This document shows, piece after piece, positions 10,094 to 22,500 of a DNA stretch of 64,000 nucleotides; positions within the stretch are counted from its first letter, which is position 1; every line of letters begins with the position of its first letter. The stretch covers positions 23,349,254 to 23,413,253 of the forward strand of contig JBAIAC010000027.1 of the NCBI GenBank assembly GCA_037349315.1. The letters run 5' to 3'. The notes beneath the pieces are model-generated. The model saw only the letters and a list, made by a program, of their open reading frames with translations. It searched no databases and was not told where the DNA came from. The DNA comes from Chelydra serpentina (Eukaryota; Chordata; Testudines; Chelydridae). A program made the position numbers and the translations under genes.

Positions 10094-10661
10094 CCACCCC
10101 CATGACTGAGGTGGGGTGAGGTAAGAAGGGGAAGCCAGACAAGGTGGTCTGGACCGAGGAGTGCCAGAGGGCTGTCTGTGCACTGAAGGAGGCTTTGATC
10201 AGGGGCCCGGTACTGGCAAACCCAGACTTTGGCAAGCCCTTTCTGGTGTTCACTGACGCCTCAGACATGGGACTGGGGGCGGTGTTAATGCAGGAGGATG
10301 AAACGGGGCAGAGACACCCCATCGTGTATTTAAGCAAGAAGCTGCTACCCCGAGAGCAGAATTATGAGGCCATCGAGAAGGAATGCCTGGCCATGGTGTG
10401 GGCCCTCAAGAAACTAGAGCCATATCTATTTGGGCGACACTTCACCGTGTACACCAACCACTCGCCCCTGACCTGGCTACACCAGATAAAAGGCGCCAAC
10501 GCTAAGCTCCTGCAGGATTACGACATGGACGTGGTCCATGTGAAAGGAAGTGCCAACCTGATAGCGGATGCGTTGTCCGGGAGAGGGGGCCCTGAACGTC
10601 CCCTGAACGTCCCCAGGCCACTGGTTAGAGTGACCCCGCTCAGTACAGTCTCGAAGAGGGA
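10094..10661 (+). pseudogene. pol: RNase H domain, catalytic Asp changed to Asn
   Basis: The open frame from 10144 shows RNase H motifs TDASDMGLGAVL (D at residue 38), AIEKECLAMVWAL (E80), YTNHSPLTWLHQ and NLIADALSG (D142). The third acidic position is Asn here (codon 10456-10458) but Asp in the 51409 copy, so this copy should be inactive. The frame then runs into the LTR. The domain is the last of pol and lies next to a short purine tract (AAGAGGGA, 10654-10661). Confidence 0.82.
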
Positions 10662-11092
10662 TGTGAGTAGGGAGCGAGATGGATCTGACCCGAGAGGCTG
10701 GCTGCATTGGGAAAGGCTGCATCGGGAATGCGAGACTTTACCTGAGGCTGTAACATGAGCCAGGACGGGGGTTGGGAGGTGACAGCTTTGGCTGGGAGAA
10801 TGGTAAAAGGCGAGAGGAGGGACCCCGGGGGAGGGGAAGAGCCTGCTGGAGGTTTGGCTGTTTTTTTGTCAGTTTGGAGCTGGGTGGTGAAATGCAGGGA
10901 GCCCCAGAGCCGGGGTCTAAGCTCCCTGCCCCCCAGAAGGCCCCAGCTGAGGGGTCCTGGTTATACTTACAAGCTCTGTTTGGACTCTTTCCTGACAACC
11001 CAAATAAACCTTCTGTTCTACTGGCTGGCTGAGAGTCACATTGAATCCCGGGAAGAGGGGTGCAGGACCTGACTCCCCCACACTCCGTGACA
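10662..11092 (+). repeat. Gmr1-like LTR, type II (431 bp), 3' LTR of outer element
   Basis: TGTGAGTAGG...CTCCGTGACA, AATAAA at 11003-11008. It is clearly related to type I but shorter, with its own differences (CTGTTTGGACTCTTTCCTGAC). It lacks four bases near the start present in the 51916 copy. Telomere-like repeat begins directly after it. Confidence 0.88.
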
Positions 11093-12861
11093 TGCTCACA
11101 CTCCCCCCTCCCCCACCCTCACCCACAACCCCACCCCCAGCCTCAACATCACGCTCACCCTCACCCCCACCCCAACACTCACCCTCACCCTCACCCCCCC
11201 TCACCCCCCCTCACTCCGACCCCTACCTAAACCACCCCCCACCCCCACCCCCACCCTCACCGTCAACTTCACCAAAATCCCCAACCCAACCCACACCCTC
11301 ACCCTCACCCTAACCACAATCCCCCACACCCACCCTCACCCTAACCCCACCCCCACTCCTCATCCTCATCCGCACCCTCACCCTCACCATCACTCCGACC
11401 CCCACCCACACACTCACCGTGACCCCCACCCCCAACATCACCATCACCCTCACCCTAACCCCCACCCCCATGCCCACCCTCTCACCCATCCTCACCCTCA
11501 CTTCCACCCCCACCCCCACACCAACACTCACCCACACCATCAGCCCACCACCCACACCCACATCCCCACCCTCACCCTCACCCTCACCCCCACCCTCACC
11601 CTCACCCCCACCCCCACTCCCACATTCACCCTCATCCTCACCACCACCACAAACCCCACGCTCACTCTCACCCTCACCCTCACCCCCACCCCAACCCTCA
11701 ACCTCACCCTCACTCCCACACCCCAACCCCAAACCCACCCTCACCATATCCCTCACCCTCACCTACAACCTCACCCTCACCCTCACTTTCACCACACCCC
11801 CAACCTCACCCTCCCCCCCCCCCCACGGCCACCCTAACCCTCACTCTCACCCCCACCCTCACCTACACCCTCACCCTGGACCCCACACTCACCCTCACCC
11901 TCAGCCTCACCCTCAATCTCAACCTCACCCCCAACCCCACCCTCACCCTCACCCCACCCCTACCCTCACCCTCACTCTCAAACCCACCCCCACCCTCACC
12001 CTGACCCTCACCCTCGCCCCGACCCTCACCCTTACCCTCACCCTCGACACAACCCCCACCCTCACCCTCACCTCCACCCCCACCCTCACCCACAACCTCA
12101 CACTCACCGCCACCCCAACCCCAACCCTCAACCTCACCCTCACCATCACTCCCACACCCCAACCCCAAACCCACCCTCACCATATCCCTCACCCTCACCT
12201 TCACCGCACCCCCAACCTCACCCTCCCCCCCCCATGGCCACCCTCACCCTCACTCTGACCCCCACCCTCACCTACACCCTCGACCCTGGACCCCACACTC
12301 ACCCTCACCCCACCCCTACCCTCACCCTGACTCTCAAACCCACCCCCACCCTGACCCAAACCCTCGCCACGACCCTCACCCTTACCCTCACCCTCAACCT
12401 CACCCTCACCTCCACCCCCAACCTCACCCACAACCTCACCCCCAGCCCCAACCCCCCCCTCACCCTTACCCCCACCCGTACCCTCAACCTCACCCTAAAT
12501 GCCACCCCCACCCTCACTCTCACCCTCACGCTCACCCTCACACCCAGCCCCACCCCCACCCTCACACTTACCCTGACTCCCAACCCCACCCAAACACTCA
12601 CCCTCACCCTCACCCCCACCCAAACCCTCACCCACACACTCACCCCCACCCCCACCCGAACCCCAACACTCAACCTCACCCTCACCGTCACTCCCACCCC
12701 ACCCCCAAACCCACCCTCACACTAAGCCTCACCCTCACCCTGACTCCCACCCCCACCCCCAACCTCACCCTCACCTTTACCCCCACCCTCACCATCACCC
12801 TCCCCCCCCACCCCCACCCTTAACCTCACCCTCACCAACACCCTCCCTCTCACCCCCACCC
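11093..12861. repeat. Degenerate telomere-like array, C-rich on + strand
   Basis: Mostly CCCTCA and CCCCCA hexamers (TGAGGG/TGGGGG on the other strand) with scattered CCCTAA. There is local longer-period structure, for example blocks starting CCACGGCCACC near 11823 and CCATGGCCACC near 12232 repeat the same order. No gene is seen; the long frames in it are repeat translation. Confidence 0.93.
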
Positions 12862-13683
12862 ATTGATCACTACCCGTTGAGCACGACCATCCAGCCAGTC
12901 TTCTATCCACCTTACCGTCCATTCATCCAGCCCATACTTCTTTAACTTGCTGGCAAGAACACTGTGGGAGACTGTATCAAAAGCTTTGCTAAAGTCAAGA
13001 AATAGTACATCCACTACTTTCCCCTCATCCACAGAGCCAGTTATCTCATCATAGAAGGCAATTAGGTTAGTCAGGCATGACTTGCCCTTGGTGAATCCAT
13101 GCTGACTGTTCCTGATCACTTTCCCCTCCTTTAAGTGGTTCAGAATTGATTCCTTGAGGACCTGTTCCATGATTTTTCCAGGGACTGAGGTGAGACTGAC
13201 TGGCCTGTAGTTCCCCGGATCTTCCTTCTTCCCTTTTTTAAAGATGGGCACTACATTAGCTTCTTTCCAGTCATCCGGGACCTCCCCCGATTGCCATGAT
13301 TTGTCAGAGATAATGGCCAATGGATCTGCAATCACATCGGCCAACTCCTTTAGCACCCTCGGATGCAGTGCATCCGGCCCCATGGACTTGTGTTCATCCA
13401 GCTTTTCTAAATAGTCCCGAACTACTTCTTTCCCCACAGAGGGCTGGTCACCTCCTCCCCATACCGTGCTGCGGAGTGCAGCTGTCTGGGAGCTGACCTT
13501 CTCTGTGAAGACAGAGGCAAAAAAAGCATTGAGTACACTAGCTTTCTCCACATCCTCTGTCACTCGGTTCCCTCCCTCATTCAGCAAGGGGCCCACACTT
13601 TCCTTGATTTTCTTCTTGTTGCTCACATACCTGAAGAAACCCTTCTTGTTACTCCTAACATCTCCGGCTAGCTGCAACTCCAA
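12862..13683 (-). pseudogene. CR1 ORF2, N-terminal part of RT
   Basis: The frame reads [45 protein letters not shown] and [13 protein letters not shown], the first RT blocks of CR1 ORF2 (FLDFSKAFD contains the first palm aspartate). It ends shortly after [12 protein letters not shown] by running into repeat, before the FADD block, so no RT activity is possible. It follows the endonuclease part with a frame change near 13670-13690. Confidence 0.85.
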
Positions 13684-14746
13684 GTGTGATTTGGCCTTCT
13701 AATTTCACTCCTGCATGCCTGAACAATATTTTTATACTCCTCCCTGGTCATTTGTCCAATCTTCCACTTCTTGTAAGCTGCTTTTTTGTGTTTAAGACGA
13801 GCAAGGATTTCACTGTTAAGCCAAGCTGGTCGCCTGCCATATTTACTTTTCTTTCTACACATCGGGATGGTTTGTTCCTGCAACCTCAATAAGGATTCTT
13901 TAAAATACAGCCAGCTTTCCTCGACTCCTTTCCCCCTCATGTTATTCTCCCAGGGGACCTTGCCCATCAGTTCCCTGAGGGAGTCAAAGTCTGCTTTTCT
14001 GAAGTCCAGGCTCTGTATTCTACTGCTCTCCTTTCTTCCTTGTGTCAGGATCCTGAACTCGACTATCTCATGGTCACTGCCAGGTTCCCATCCACTATTG
14101 CTTTCTTTACTATTTCCTCCCTGTTTGTGAGCAGCAGGTCAAGAAGAGCTTTTCCCCTAGTTGGTTCCTCCAGCAACCGCACCAGGAAATTGTCCCCTAC
14201 ACTTTCCAAAAACTTCCTGGATTGTCTGTGGACCGCTGTATTGCTCCCCCAGCAGATATCGGGGTGATTAAAGTCACCCATGAGAACCAGGGCCTGTGAT
14301 CTAGTAACTTCTGTTAGTTGCTGGAAGAAAGCCTCGTCCACCTCATCCCCCTGGTCTGGTGGTCTGTAGCAGACTCCCACCACGACATTACCCTTGTTGC
14401 TCACACTTCTAAATTTAATCCAGACACCCTCAGGTTTTTCTGCAGTTTCATACTGGAGCTCTGAGCAGTCATACTGCTCTCTTACATACAACGAAACTCC
14501 CCCACCTTTTCTGCCCTGCCTATCCTTCCTGAACAGTTTATAGCCATCCATGACAGTACTCCAATCATGTGAGTTATCCCACCAAGTCTCTGTTATTCCA
14601 ATTACATCATAATTCCTTGACAGTGCCAGGACTTCCAGTTCTCCCTGCTTGTTCCCCAGGCTTCTTGCATTTGTGTATAGGCATTTAAGGTAACTCACCG
14701 ATTGTCCTGCTGTCCCAGTATGGGCAGGAGCCATCCCCTCTTGCAC
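13668..14746 (-). pseudogene. CR1 endonuclease (APE type), broken by 4-base deletion
   Basis: The first 227 codons (14746-14063) show apurinic-like endonuclease motifs: YTNARSL, ITETWWD, GVCYRPP and [13 protein letters not shown] 4-base loss near 14081 relative to the 54863-55945 copy shifts the frame just before the SDHE motif. The C-terminal part continues in another frame (13967-13668: [27 protein letters not shown]). In an intact CR1 this domain nicks target DNA; this copy is dead. Confidence 0.85.
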
Positions 14747-14810
14747 ACACCTACTTGTGCTTCTTCCCGGTATCCCACTTCCCCACTTACCTCAGGGCTT
14801 TGGTCTCCTT

Positions 14811-17800
14811 CCCCCTCACACTAACCCCACCCCAACCCTAACCCCACCCCCACTCTCACCTTCACTCTCACCCCCACCCGAATCCCCGCCCTCACCCTCA
14901 CCCTCACCCCCACCCCCACGCTCACTCTGACCCTAATCCTCACCCTCACCCCACCCCCAACCCCACGCCCACCCTCACCCCCACCGCCACTCCGACCCTC
15001 ACCCTCACCCCACCCCCACCCACACACTCACCCTCACCCACACCCCACCCACACTCTCACCCTCACCCACCAACCTAATCCTCGTCCTCACCCTCACCCC
15101 ACGCACAGCCCCACCCCCACCCTCACCCTCACCCTCACCCCCACCGCCACTCCGACCCTAACCCTAACCCTAACCCCCACCCCCAGCTCCTCCCTCACCG
15201 ACAACCTCAGTGCCACCCCGACCCTCACCCTCACCCACACTTTCACCCTCACCCGCACCCGCACCCCCAACCCCACTCCCACCCTCAACCTCATACTCAC
15301 CCCCACTCTCACCGTCAACCTCACCCTAACCACCGCCACCACCCTCACCCCCAACCAGACCCTCACCCTCACCCTCAAACTCACCCTCACCCCAAACCCC
15401 CATCCTCACTCTCACCTTCACCCTCACCCCACCCTTCACCCTAACCGCAACCCCAATCCCCACCCTCACCCTCACCACCACCGAAAACCCCCACCCGCAC
15501 CCTCACCCTCACCCCCACCCTGACTCCCAATCCCACACTCACCCTCACCCTCACACTAACGCCCACCCCCACCCTCACCCTAACCCCCACCTCCTCCCCA
15601 ACCCCAGCCCTCACCGTCACCCACCCCCCCTCACCCTCACCCTCACCCCCTCCCCCACCCCCAGCCTCACCCCCGCCCTCACCCTCACCCCCACCGTAAC
15701 CCACACCCACAACCTCACCCTCACCTCCACCCCCACCCTCACCCTCCCCCCACCCCCACAACCACCCACACTCTCACCCTCACCCTCACTCTCACCCACA
15801 GCACCGCCCTCAACCTCACCCTCACCTTCACCCTCTCTCTCATCGCCACCCCCACGCTCACCCTCACCCACACCGTCACCCAAACCCCACTCCCACCCTG
15901 ACCCTCACTCCCACCCCCACCCTCACCCTCATCCCCACCCCCAACCTCACCCTCCCCCTTTCCGTAACCCTCACCCTCAACCCCACCCCCACCCTCACCC
16001 TCACGCTCACCCCCACCCCCACAGTCACCCTCACCCCGACCCTCAACGTCACCCCCACCCTCACCGTCAACCTCACCCTAACTGCCGCCACCACCCTCAC
16101 CCCAACCCCACCCTCACTCTCACCCTCAAACTCACCCTCACCCCAAACCCCCATCCTCACTCTCACCTTCACCCTCCCCATACCCCTCACCCTAAGCGCA
16201 ACCCCAACCCCCACCCTCACCCTCACGAACACCAAAAAACCCCACCCGCACCCTCACCATCACCCCACACTGACTCCCACCCCCACACTCACCCTCACCT
16301 TCACCCTTATCCCTCACCCCACCGTAATCCACAACCCCACCCTCACCCTCACCCCCACCCCCACATTCACCCTCACCCCCACCCCCACAACAACCCACAC
16401 TTTCACCCTCACCCTCACTCTCATCCAAAGCACTGCCCTCAACCTCACGTTCACCGTCACCCTCTCTCTCATCGCCACCCCCACAATCACCCTCACCCAC
16501 ACCGTCACCCAAACCGCCACTCGCACTCCCACCCTGGCCCTCGCCCCCACCCCCACCTTCACCCCCACTCACACCCGCACTCTCACCCTCACCCTCACTC
16601 TCAACCCAACACCCAACCCACATCCACCCCACCCTCACCCTCACCCCCACTCCCACCCCCACGTCCAACCCTCACACTCCCCCTACCCGTAACCCTCACC
16701 CTCACCCTCACCCTCACCATAACCCTAACTCCAAAGCCTACCGTCACTATCACCCTTAGCCCCACGCCCACCACCACCCCCACCCTCACCCACACCCTCA
16801 CCCTCACCCTCAACCTCACCCCATCCCCACCCCACCTCCACCCTCACCCTCACCCCGACCTCCACCCCATCCTCCTCCTCACACTCACCCTGATCCTCAA
16901 CAGCACCCCCACCCTCCTCCTCACCCTCACCCTCATCCTCACCCCCACCCCCACCGTCGCTCTCACCCTCACCCTCACCCCAGCCCGACGCTCACCCTCA
17001 TCCTCTCCCTTACCCCCACCCTCACGCTCACCCCCACCCTCACCCTCACCCCCACCCCCTCTCCCACCCTCATCATCACCCCAACTCCCACCACCACCCT
17101 CACCCTCATCATCAACCCTACCCTCAACCCAACCACCACCACCACCCACGCCCTCACCCTCACCCCACCACCACCCCCTCCCTCACCCTCACCCCCAGAC
17201 TCACCTTCACCCTAAGCCTCACCCTCACCCTCCCCCCAGACTCACCTTCACGCTAAGCCTCACCCTCACCCAACCCCTACCCGCACCATCACACTCAAAC
17301 CCACCCCCGCCCTCTTTCCCACACTCACCTTCATCCTATCCCCGACCCACAACCCCATCCCCACCCCCACCCTCACTCTCACCCTCACCCCCACCCAAAC
17401 CCCACCCTCACCCTCACCCTCACAGCAAAACCAAACCCCACCCTAACCCTCACCCTCACCCCCAACCCCAGTCCCACCCTCACCCTCTCTCTCACTCTCA
17501 CCCGCACCCTCGCCCCACCCCCACCCTCACCCTGACCCCCACCCCCACTCCCACTCTCACCCCCACCCCCACTCCCACCCTCACCCTCACCCCATTCCTA
17601 ACCACACCCAAACTCTCACCCTTACCCTCACACTCACCGTCACTCTCACACTCAGCCTAATCCTAACCCTCACCCTCACGCTCAACCTCACCCTCACCTC
17701 AACCGCCCCCTCACCTCCCACTCCCACCCTAATCCTCACCCTCACCCTCAACCCAAACGTCACCCTCACCATCACCCTCACCCCCACCATAACCCACAAC

Positions 17801-18319
17801 CCCACCCTCACCCTCACCCCCACCCCCACCCTCACCCTCAACCCCACCCTCACCCTCACCCCCCACCCCCACAACAACCCACACTCTCACCCTCACCCTC
17901 ACTCTCATCCACAGCACTGCCCTCAACCTCACGCTCACCGTCACCCTCTCTCTCATCGCCACCCCCACAATCACCCTCACCCACACCGTTACCCAAACCG
18001 CCACTCGCACTCCCACCCTGACCCTCACCCCCACCCTCATCCGCACTCACACCCGCACCCTCACCCTCACCCTCACTCTCATCCACAGCACTGCCCTCAA
18101 CCTCACGCTCACCGTCACCCTCTCATCACCACACCCACGATAACCCTCACCCACACCGTCACCCAAACCGCCACTCGCACTCCCACCCTGACCCTCACCC
18201 CCACCCCTACCCTCACCGTCACCCCCACTCACACCCGTACCCTCACCCTCACTCTCAACCCAACACCCAACCCACATCCACCCCTACCCTCACCCTCACC
18301 CGCACCCTCACCGTAATGC
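14811..18319. repeat. Degenerate telomere-like array, C-rich, with longer-period units
   Basis: CCCTCA/CCCCCA repeat with a canonical (CCCTAA)3 stretch at 15156-15174. A longer unit marked by CAGCACYGCCCTCAACCTCAC and CTCTCTCTCATCGCCACC recurs near 15800, 16428, 17910 and 18083. No gene is seen. Confidence 0.93.
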
Positions 18320-18790
18320 TCATCCTGGGAGTAGGTGTCAGGGTGATGGTGAGGGTTGGGGTGGGGGTTGGGGTGAGGGTGAGGGTGGGGTGAGGGTGAA
18401 GGTGAGGATAGGTGGTGAGGGTGGGAGTGAGGCTGAGGGTGATGGAGGGGATGAGAGTGAGGGAGAGGGTGCGGGTGGGGGTGGGAGTGAGCGTAAGGGT
18501 GGGGCTGTGGGTGGGGTGTTCGTGGGTGTGGGCGTGGGTTTGAGGGTGAGGGTGATTGTGGGTGTTGGGGTAAGGGTGAGGGTGACGGTGAACTTGGAGG
18601 TGGGAATGGGGGTGGAGGTGAGGGTGAAGGTGAGGGTGAGGGTGGGGTTTGGGTGAGGGTGAGATTGGGGGTGGGTGTGGGGATGGGGGTTGGAGTGAGG
18701 GTGAGGTTGAGGTTGAGTCCGTGGGTGAGGGTTGGGGTTAGGGTTAGGGTGGGGGTGGGGTGGGGGTAAGGGTGAGGTTGAGCGTTACTC
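18320..18790. repeat. Inverted telomere-like block, G-rich on + strand
   Basis: The base composition flips at ~18320 from CCCTCA to GGGTGA repeat and flips back at ~18790. It contains two perfect TTAGGG at 18738-18749. The same block is at 59598-60068, so the flip predates the large duplication. Confidence 0.92.
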
Positions 18791-19585
18791 TCCCACCCTC
18801 AGCGTCATTCTCACCCCTCACCCTATCCATAACCATAGCCCTAACCCTAACCCTCACTCACACCCCCACACTCACCCACCTCACCACGCCACCCCCACCC
18901 TCACCCACCCCACCACCCCACCCCACGCCCACCCTCAGCCCAACCGCCACCGCCACCGCCAACCGTCACCATCACCATGAGCCTCACCCCCACCCTCACT
19001 CTCAACCTAATCCCCAACCCCAACCCGCACCCTCTACCTCACCCTCACCCCCACCCCCACCCCACCCTCACTCACAGCCCACCCCTACCCCCTCCCAAAC
19101 CCTAACCTTCAACCTCACCCTCACCCCAACCGCCATCTTCAACCCCACCCCCACCCTCACCATTACCCTCTCCCTCCCCCCCTCCCCCCAGCCCACTCCC
19201 AACCTCACCCTCACCCATAACCCCACCCCCACCCTCACCCCAACCCCCACCCCCAACCCCACCCTCACCATCACCGTGAGCCTCACTCCCACCCTCATCC
19301 TAATCCCCACCCAACCCTCATCCCAACCGCCACCCCCAACCCCACCCTCACCCTCACCCATACCCCCACCCCAACCCTAACCCTCAACCTCACCCTCACC
19401 ACAACCGCCACCCCGAACCCCACCCCCACCCTAACCCTCACCCCCACCCTCAACCTAATCCCCACCCCACCCTCACTCTCACCCCCATCCCTACCCCCTC
19501 CCCAACCCTAACCTTCAACCTCACCCTCACGCTTAACCCAACCCCCACAATCACCCTCACCCTCAAACCCCAAGCCACATCCACG
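18791..19585. repeat. Telomere-like array, C-rich
   Basis: CCCTCA/CCCCCA repeat, with CCCTAA copies at 18839-18854 just after the orientation switch. It ends in CAAACCCCAAGCCACATCC before the satellite. Confidence 0.92.
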
Positions 19586-22500
19586 CAATACCGCTCAATG
19601 AACAATTCATTCCTGTTCAGCACAAGATTCAAATTTATCCTGGAATCCTCTTAAAAACGCCAGTTAGTTTTCCTGCTTCGCTTCTTGCACTGGACTATCT
19701 CCTCCAAAAGCAGTTATGCGCTACTTGTTGGCTTTTCGGACAGATCCGTTCGTGAGAATACCTCACTACGATCAATTCAATCCTGTTCACTGCAAGTTCC
19801 AAATGTCTCCTGGAAGCCTCTATGAAACGCCCGTTAGATGTTCTACTGCGATTATTGTACCTATTAGTTTTTGAAAATGCCTCACAAAGCATTTCTATTT
19901 AGTTCACTGCTACAGACAAATTTAACCTGGAATCCTCCTCCAAAAGCCATTATGTTGCACTTGGCTTTTCGTAGAGATCCGTTCGTGAATACCTCTCAAT
20001 GAACTATTCAATCCTGTTCACAGCAAGTTCCAAATTTATCCTGGAATCCTCTTAAAAACGCCAGTTAGATGTGATGCAGCGCTTCGTGTACACCTTGGTT
20101 CGTGTACACATCGGTTCGTGAAAAAAATTTTCACTGCTACAATTAAATTTCTCCCTGAATCCTCCTCAAAGAGTAATTATGCTGCACTGGTTGGCCTTTA
20201 GTACAGATCCGTTCTTGAGAATACCTCGCAATGCACAATTCAGCCCTGGTCACTGATATTTCCAAATCTCTCCTGGAATCCTCCTCCAAAAGTTTTTAAA
20301 AGTACTGCTACGATTTTGGTACGGATCCGTTCCTAAGACTACCTCACAATGAACTATTAAATCCTGTTCACTGCTACTGCCAAATCTCTCCTGTAATCCA
20401 CCTCCAAAAGCTATTAGAATGTAATGCTGCGAATTTGGTACAGATCCGTTCGTGAGAATACATCACAATGTTGAATTCAGTCCACTTCACAGCAAATTCC
20501 CAAATTAACCTGGAATACTCTTAAAAACTCCAGTTAGATGTGATGCTGCGGTTCATGTGCACATCGATTAGTGAAAATACCTCACAAAGAGCATTTCAAT
20601 TTTTTCTCTGCCACAGCTAAATTTCTCCTGGAATCCTCCATCAAAAGCAATTATGCTCTACTGGTTTGCTTTTCGTACAAATCCGTTCGTAAGAATACCT
20701 CGCAATGCACAATTCAATCCTGTTCACTGCTACTGCCAAATCGCTCCTGTAATCCACCTCCAAAAGCTATTTTAATGAATTGCTACAATTTTGGTACAGA
20801 TCCTTTCGTGAGAATACCTCACAATGAACAATTTAGTCCTTTACACGGCAAGTTCCAAATTTTTCCTTGAATCCTCTTAAAATATGCCAGTTAGATATGC
20901 AGCTAGGCTTCTTCTTCGTGAATATTCCTCACAAAGAGCATTTCAAGTTTTTCAATGCTTCATCTAAATTTCTCCTAGAATCCTCCTCCAAAAGTATTTA
21001 AAAGTCCTGCTACGATTTTGGTACAGATCCGTTCGTAAGAATACCACGTAATGAACAATTCAATCCTGTTCACTGCTACTTCCAAATCTCGCCTGTAAGC
21101 CACCTCGAGAAGCTATTTTAATGTACTGCTGCATTTTCGGTACAGATCCTTTGTTAAGAATACCTATTCACAAAGAGCATTTCTATTTTTTAATTGCTAC
21201 AACTAAATATCTCCAGGAATCTTCCTAGAAATCAATTAGGCTGCACTACTTGGCAGTTCCTACTGTAACGCTTGAGAGAATACCTCGTTTTGAATAACTG
21301 AACCCTGTTCACAGCTACTGCCAAATCTCGCCTGGAATCCTTCTCCAATAGATATATAAGTGTACTGCTGCGATTTTCGTAATGATCCGTTCGTGAGACT
21401 ACCTCACTTCGATCAATTCAATCCTGTTTACTGCAAGTTCCAAATTTCTCCTGGAAGCCTCTTTGAAACGCCCGTTAGACCTTCTACTGCGCTTTTTGTA
21501 TCTATTAGTTGATGAAAATTCCAAAGAAAGCATTTCAATTCTTTTCACTTTTATAGACCAATTACACGTGGAATCCTCCTCCCAAAGCCGTTATGCTGCA
21601 CTGGTTGGCTTTTCGAACAAATCCGTTCGTGAGAATACCTTACAATGAACAATTCAATCCTGTTAACAGCACGTTCCAAATTAATCCCGCCATCCTCTTT
21701 AAAAGGCCAGTTAGATGTTCTGCTGCGCTTTCTGTACAGATCGGTTCGTGAAAATTCCTCACAAAGAGCTTTTAAATTTTTTCACAGCTACAACTAAATT
21801 TCTCCTGGAATCCTCCACCGAAAGTACTTATTCAGCCCTGGTGGGCATTTCGTACAGATCCGTTCGTGGGAATAGCTCGCAATGAACAATTCAAACCTGT
21901 TCACTGCTATTGCCCAATATCTCCTGTAATACACTTAAAAGAGCTATTTAAATGTAATGCTGCGATTCTGGTCCTGATCCGTTCGTGAGAATATCTCACA
22001 ATGACCACTTCAATCCTGTTAACAGCAAGTTCCAAATTTATCCTGCAATCGTCTTTAAAAGGCCAGTTACATGTTCTGCTGCGCTTTTTGTACAGATCGG
22101 TTCGTGAAAATTTCTCACAAAGAGCATTTGAATTTTTTAACTCCTACAACTAAATTTTTTCAGGAATGTTCCTAGAAATAAATTAGGCTGCACTCCTTGG
22201 CTTTTCCTACTATTCCTTTTGTGAGAATACCTCTTTTGCAAATCTCTCCTGTCATACACCTACAAAAGCTATCAAAATGTAATGCTGCCCTTTTGGTCCA
22301 AATCCTTTCGTGAGAATACCTTGCAATGAACAATTCAATCCTGTTAATAGCAAGTTACAAATTTATCCAGGACTCCTCTTATAAAGGCCAGTTATATGTT
22401 CTGCTGTGCATTTTGTACAGATCGGTTCGTGAAAATTCCTCGCAAAAAGCATTTCAATTTTTTCACTGCTACAACTAAATATCTCCTGGAATCTTCCAGC

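Larger units (their letters stand above)
1..11092 (+). mobile_element. Right part of a nested Gmr1-like LTR-retrotransposon cluster
   Basis: This stretch corresponds to 41111-52350 and is the right half of an exploded Ty3/gypsy element. It holds a pol remnant, an LTR (1108-1599), an antisense gag-protease segment, a chimeric pol piece, a second LTR (6127-6622), a second antisense gag-protease segment, a nearly complete RT and RNase H, and a terminal LTR (10662-11092). The left half (5' LTR, PBS, sense gag) lies outside the window. Its counterpart is visible at 31646-41110. Confidence 0.8.
12862..14810 (-). mobile_element. CR1 LINE fragment, both ends truncated, inside telomere-like repeat
   Basis: Endonuclease and N-terminal RT are present. 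The terminal ~1 kb of CR1 (RT palm, 3' UTR, ATTCTATGA tail), seen in the 35440 copy, is absent, and sequence switches to CCCTCA repeat exactly at ATTGATCAC. The 5' side also passes directly into array at ~14810. The matching fragment is 54064-56009 with the same ends. Confidence 0.9.
1..22254. repeat. Left copy of a >22-kb direct duplication
   Basis: The order LTR, antisense gag, RT, RNase H, LTR, C-rich array, CR1, C-rich array, short G-rich array, C-rich array and satellite is repeated at 41111-64000. The offset drifts from 41110 at the left to about 41746 at the right because of array and satellite indels. The first kilobase differs by only a handful of substitutions by eye. Both copies run off the window, so the true ends are unknown. 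Confidence 0.93.

Noticed and set aside
11419..12725. Long open frames in both strands across the C-rich and G-rich arrays
   Set aside because: They are translations of the 6-bp repeat (TPTLTL, RVRVGV, GEGEGG), with no domain or start context; not annotated as genes.
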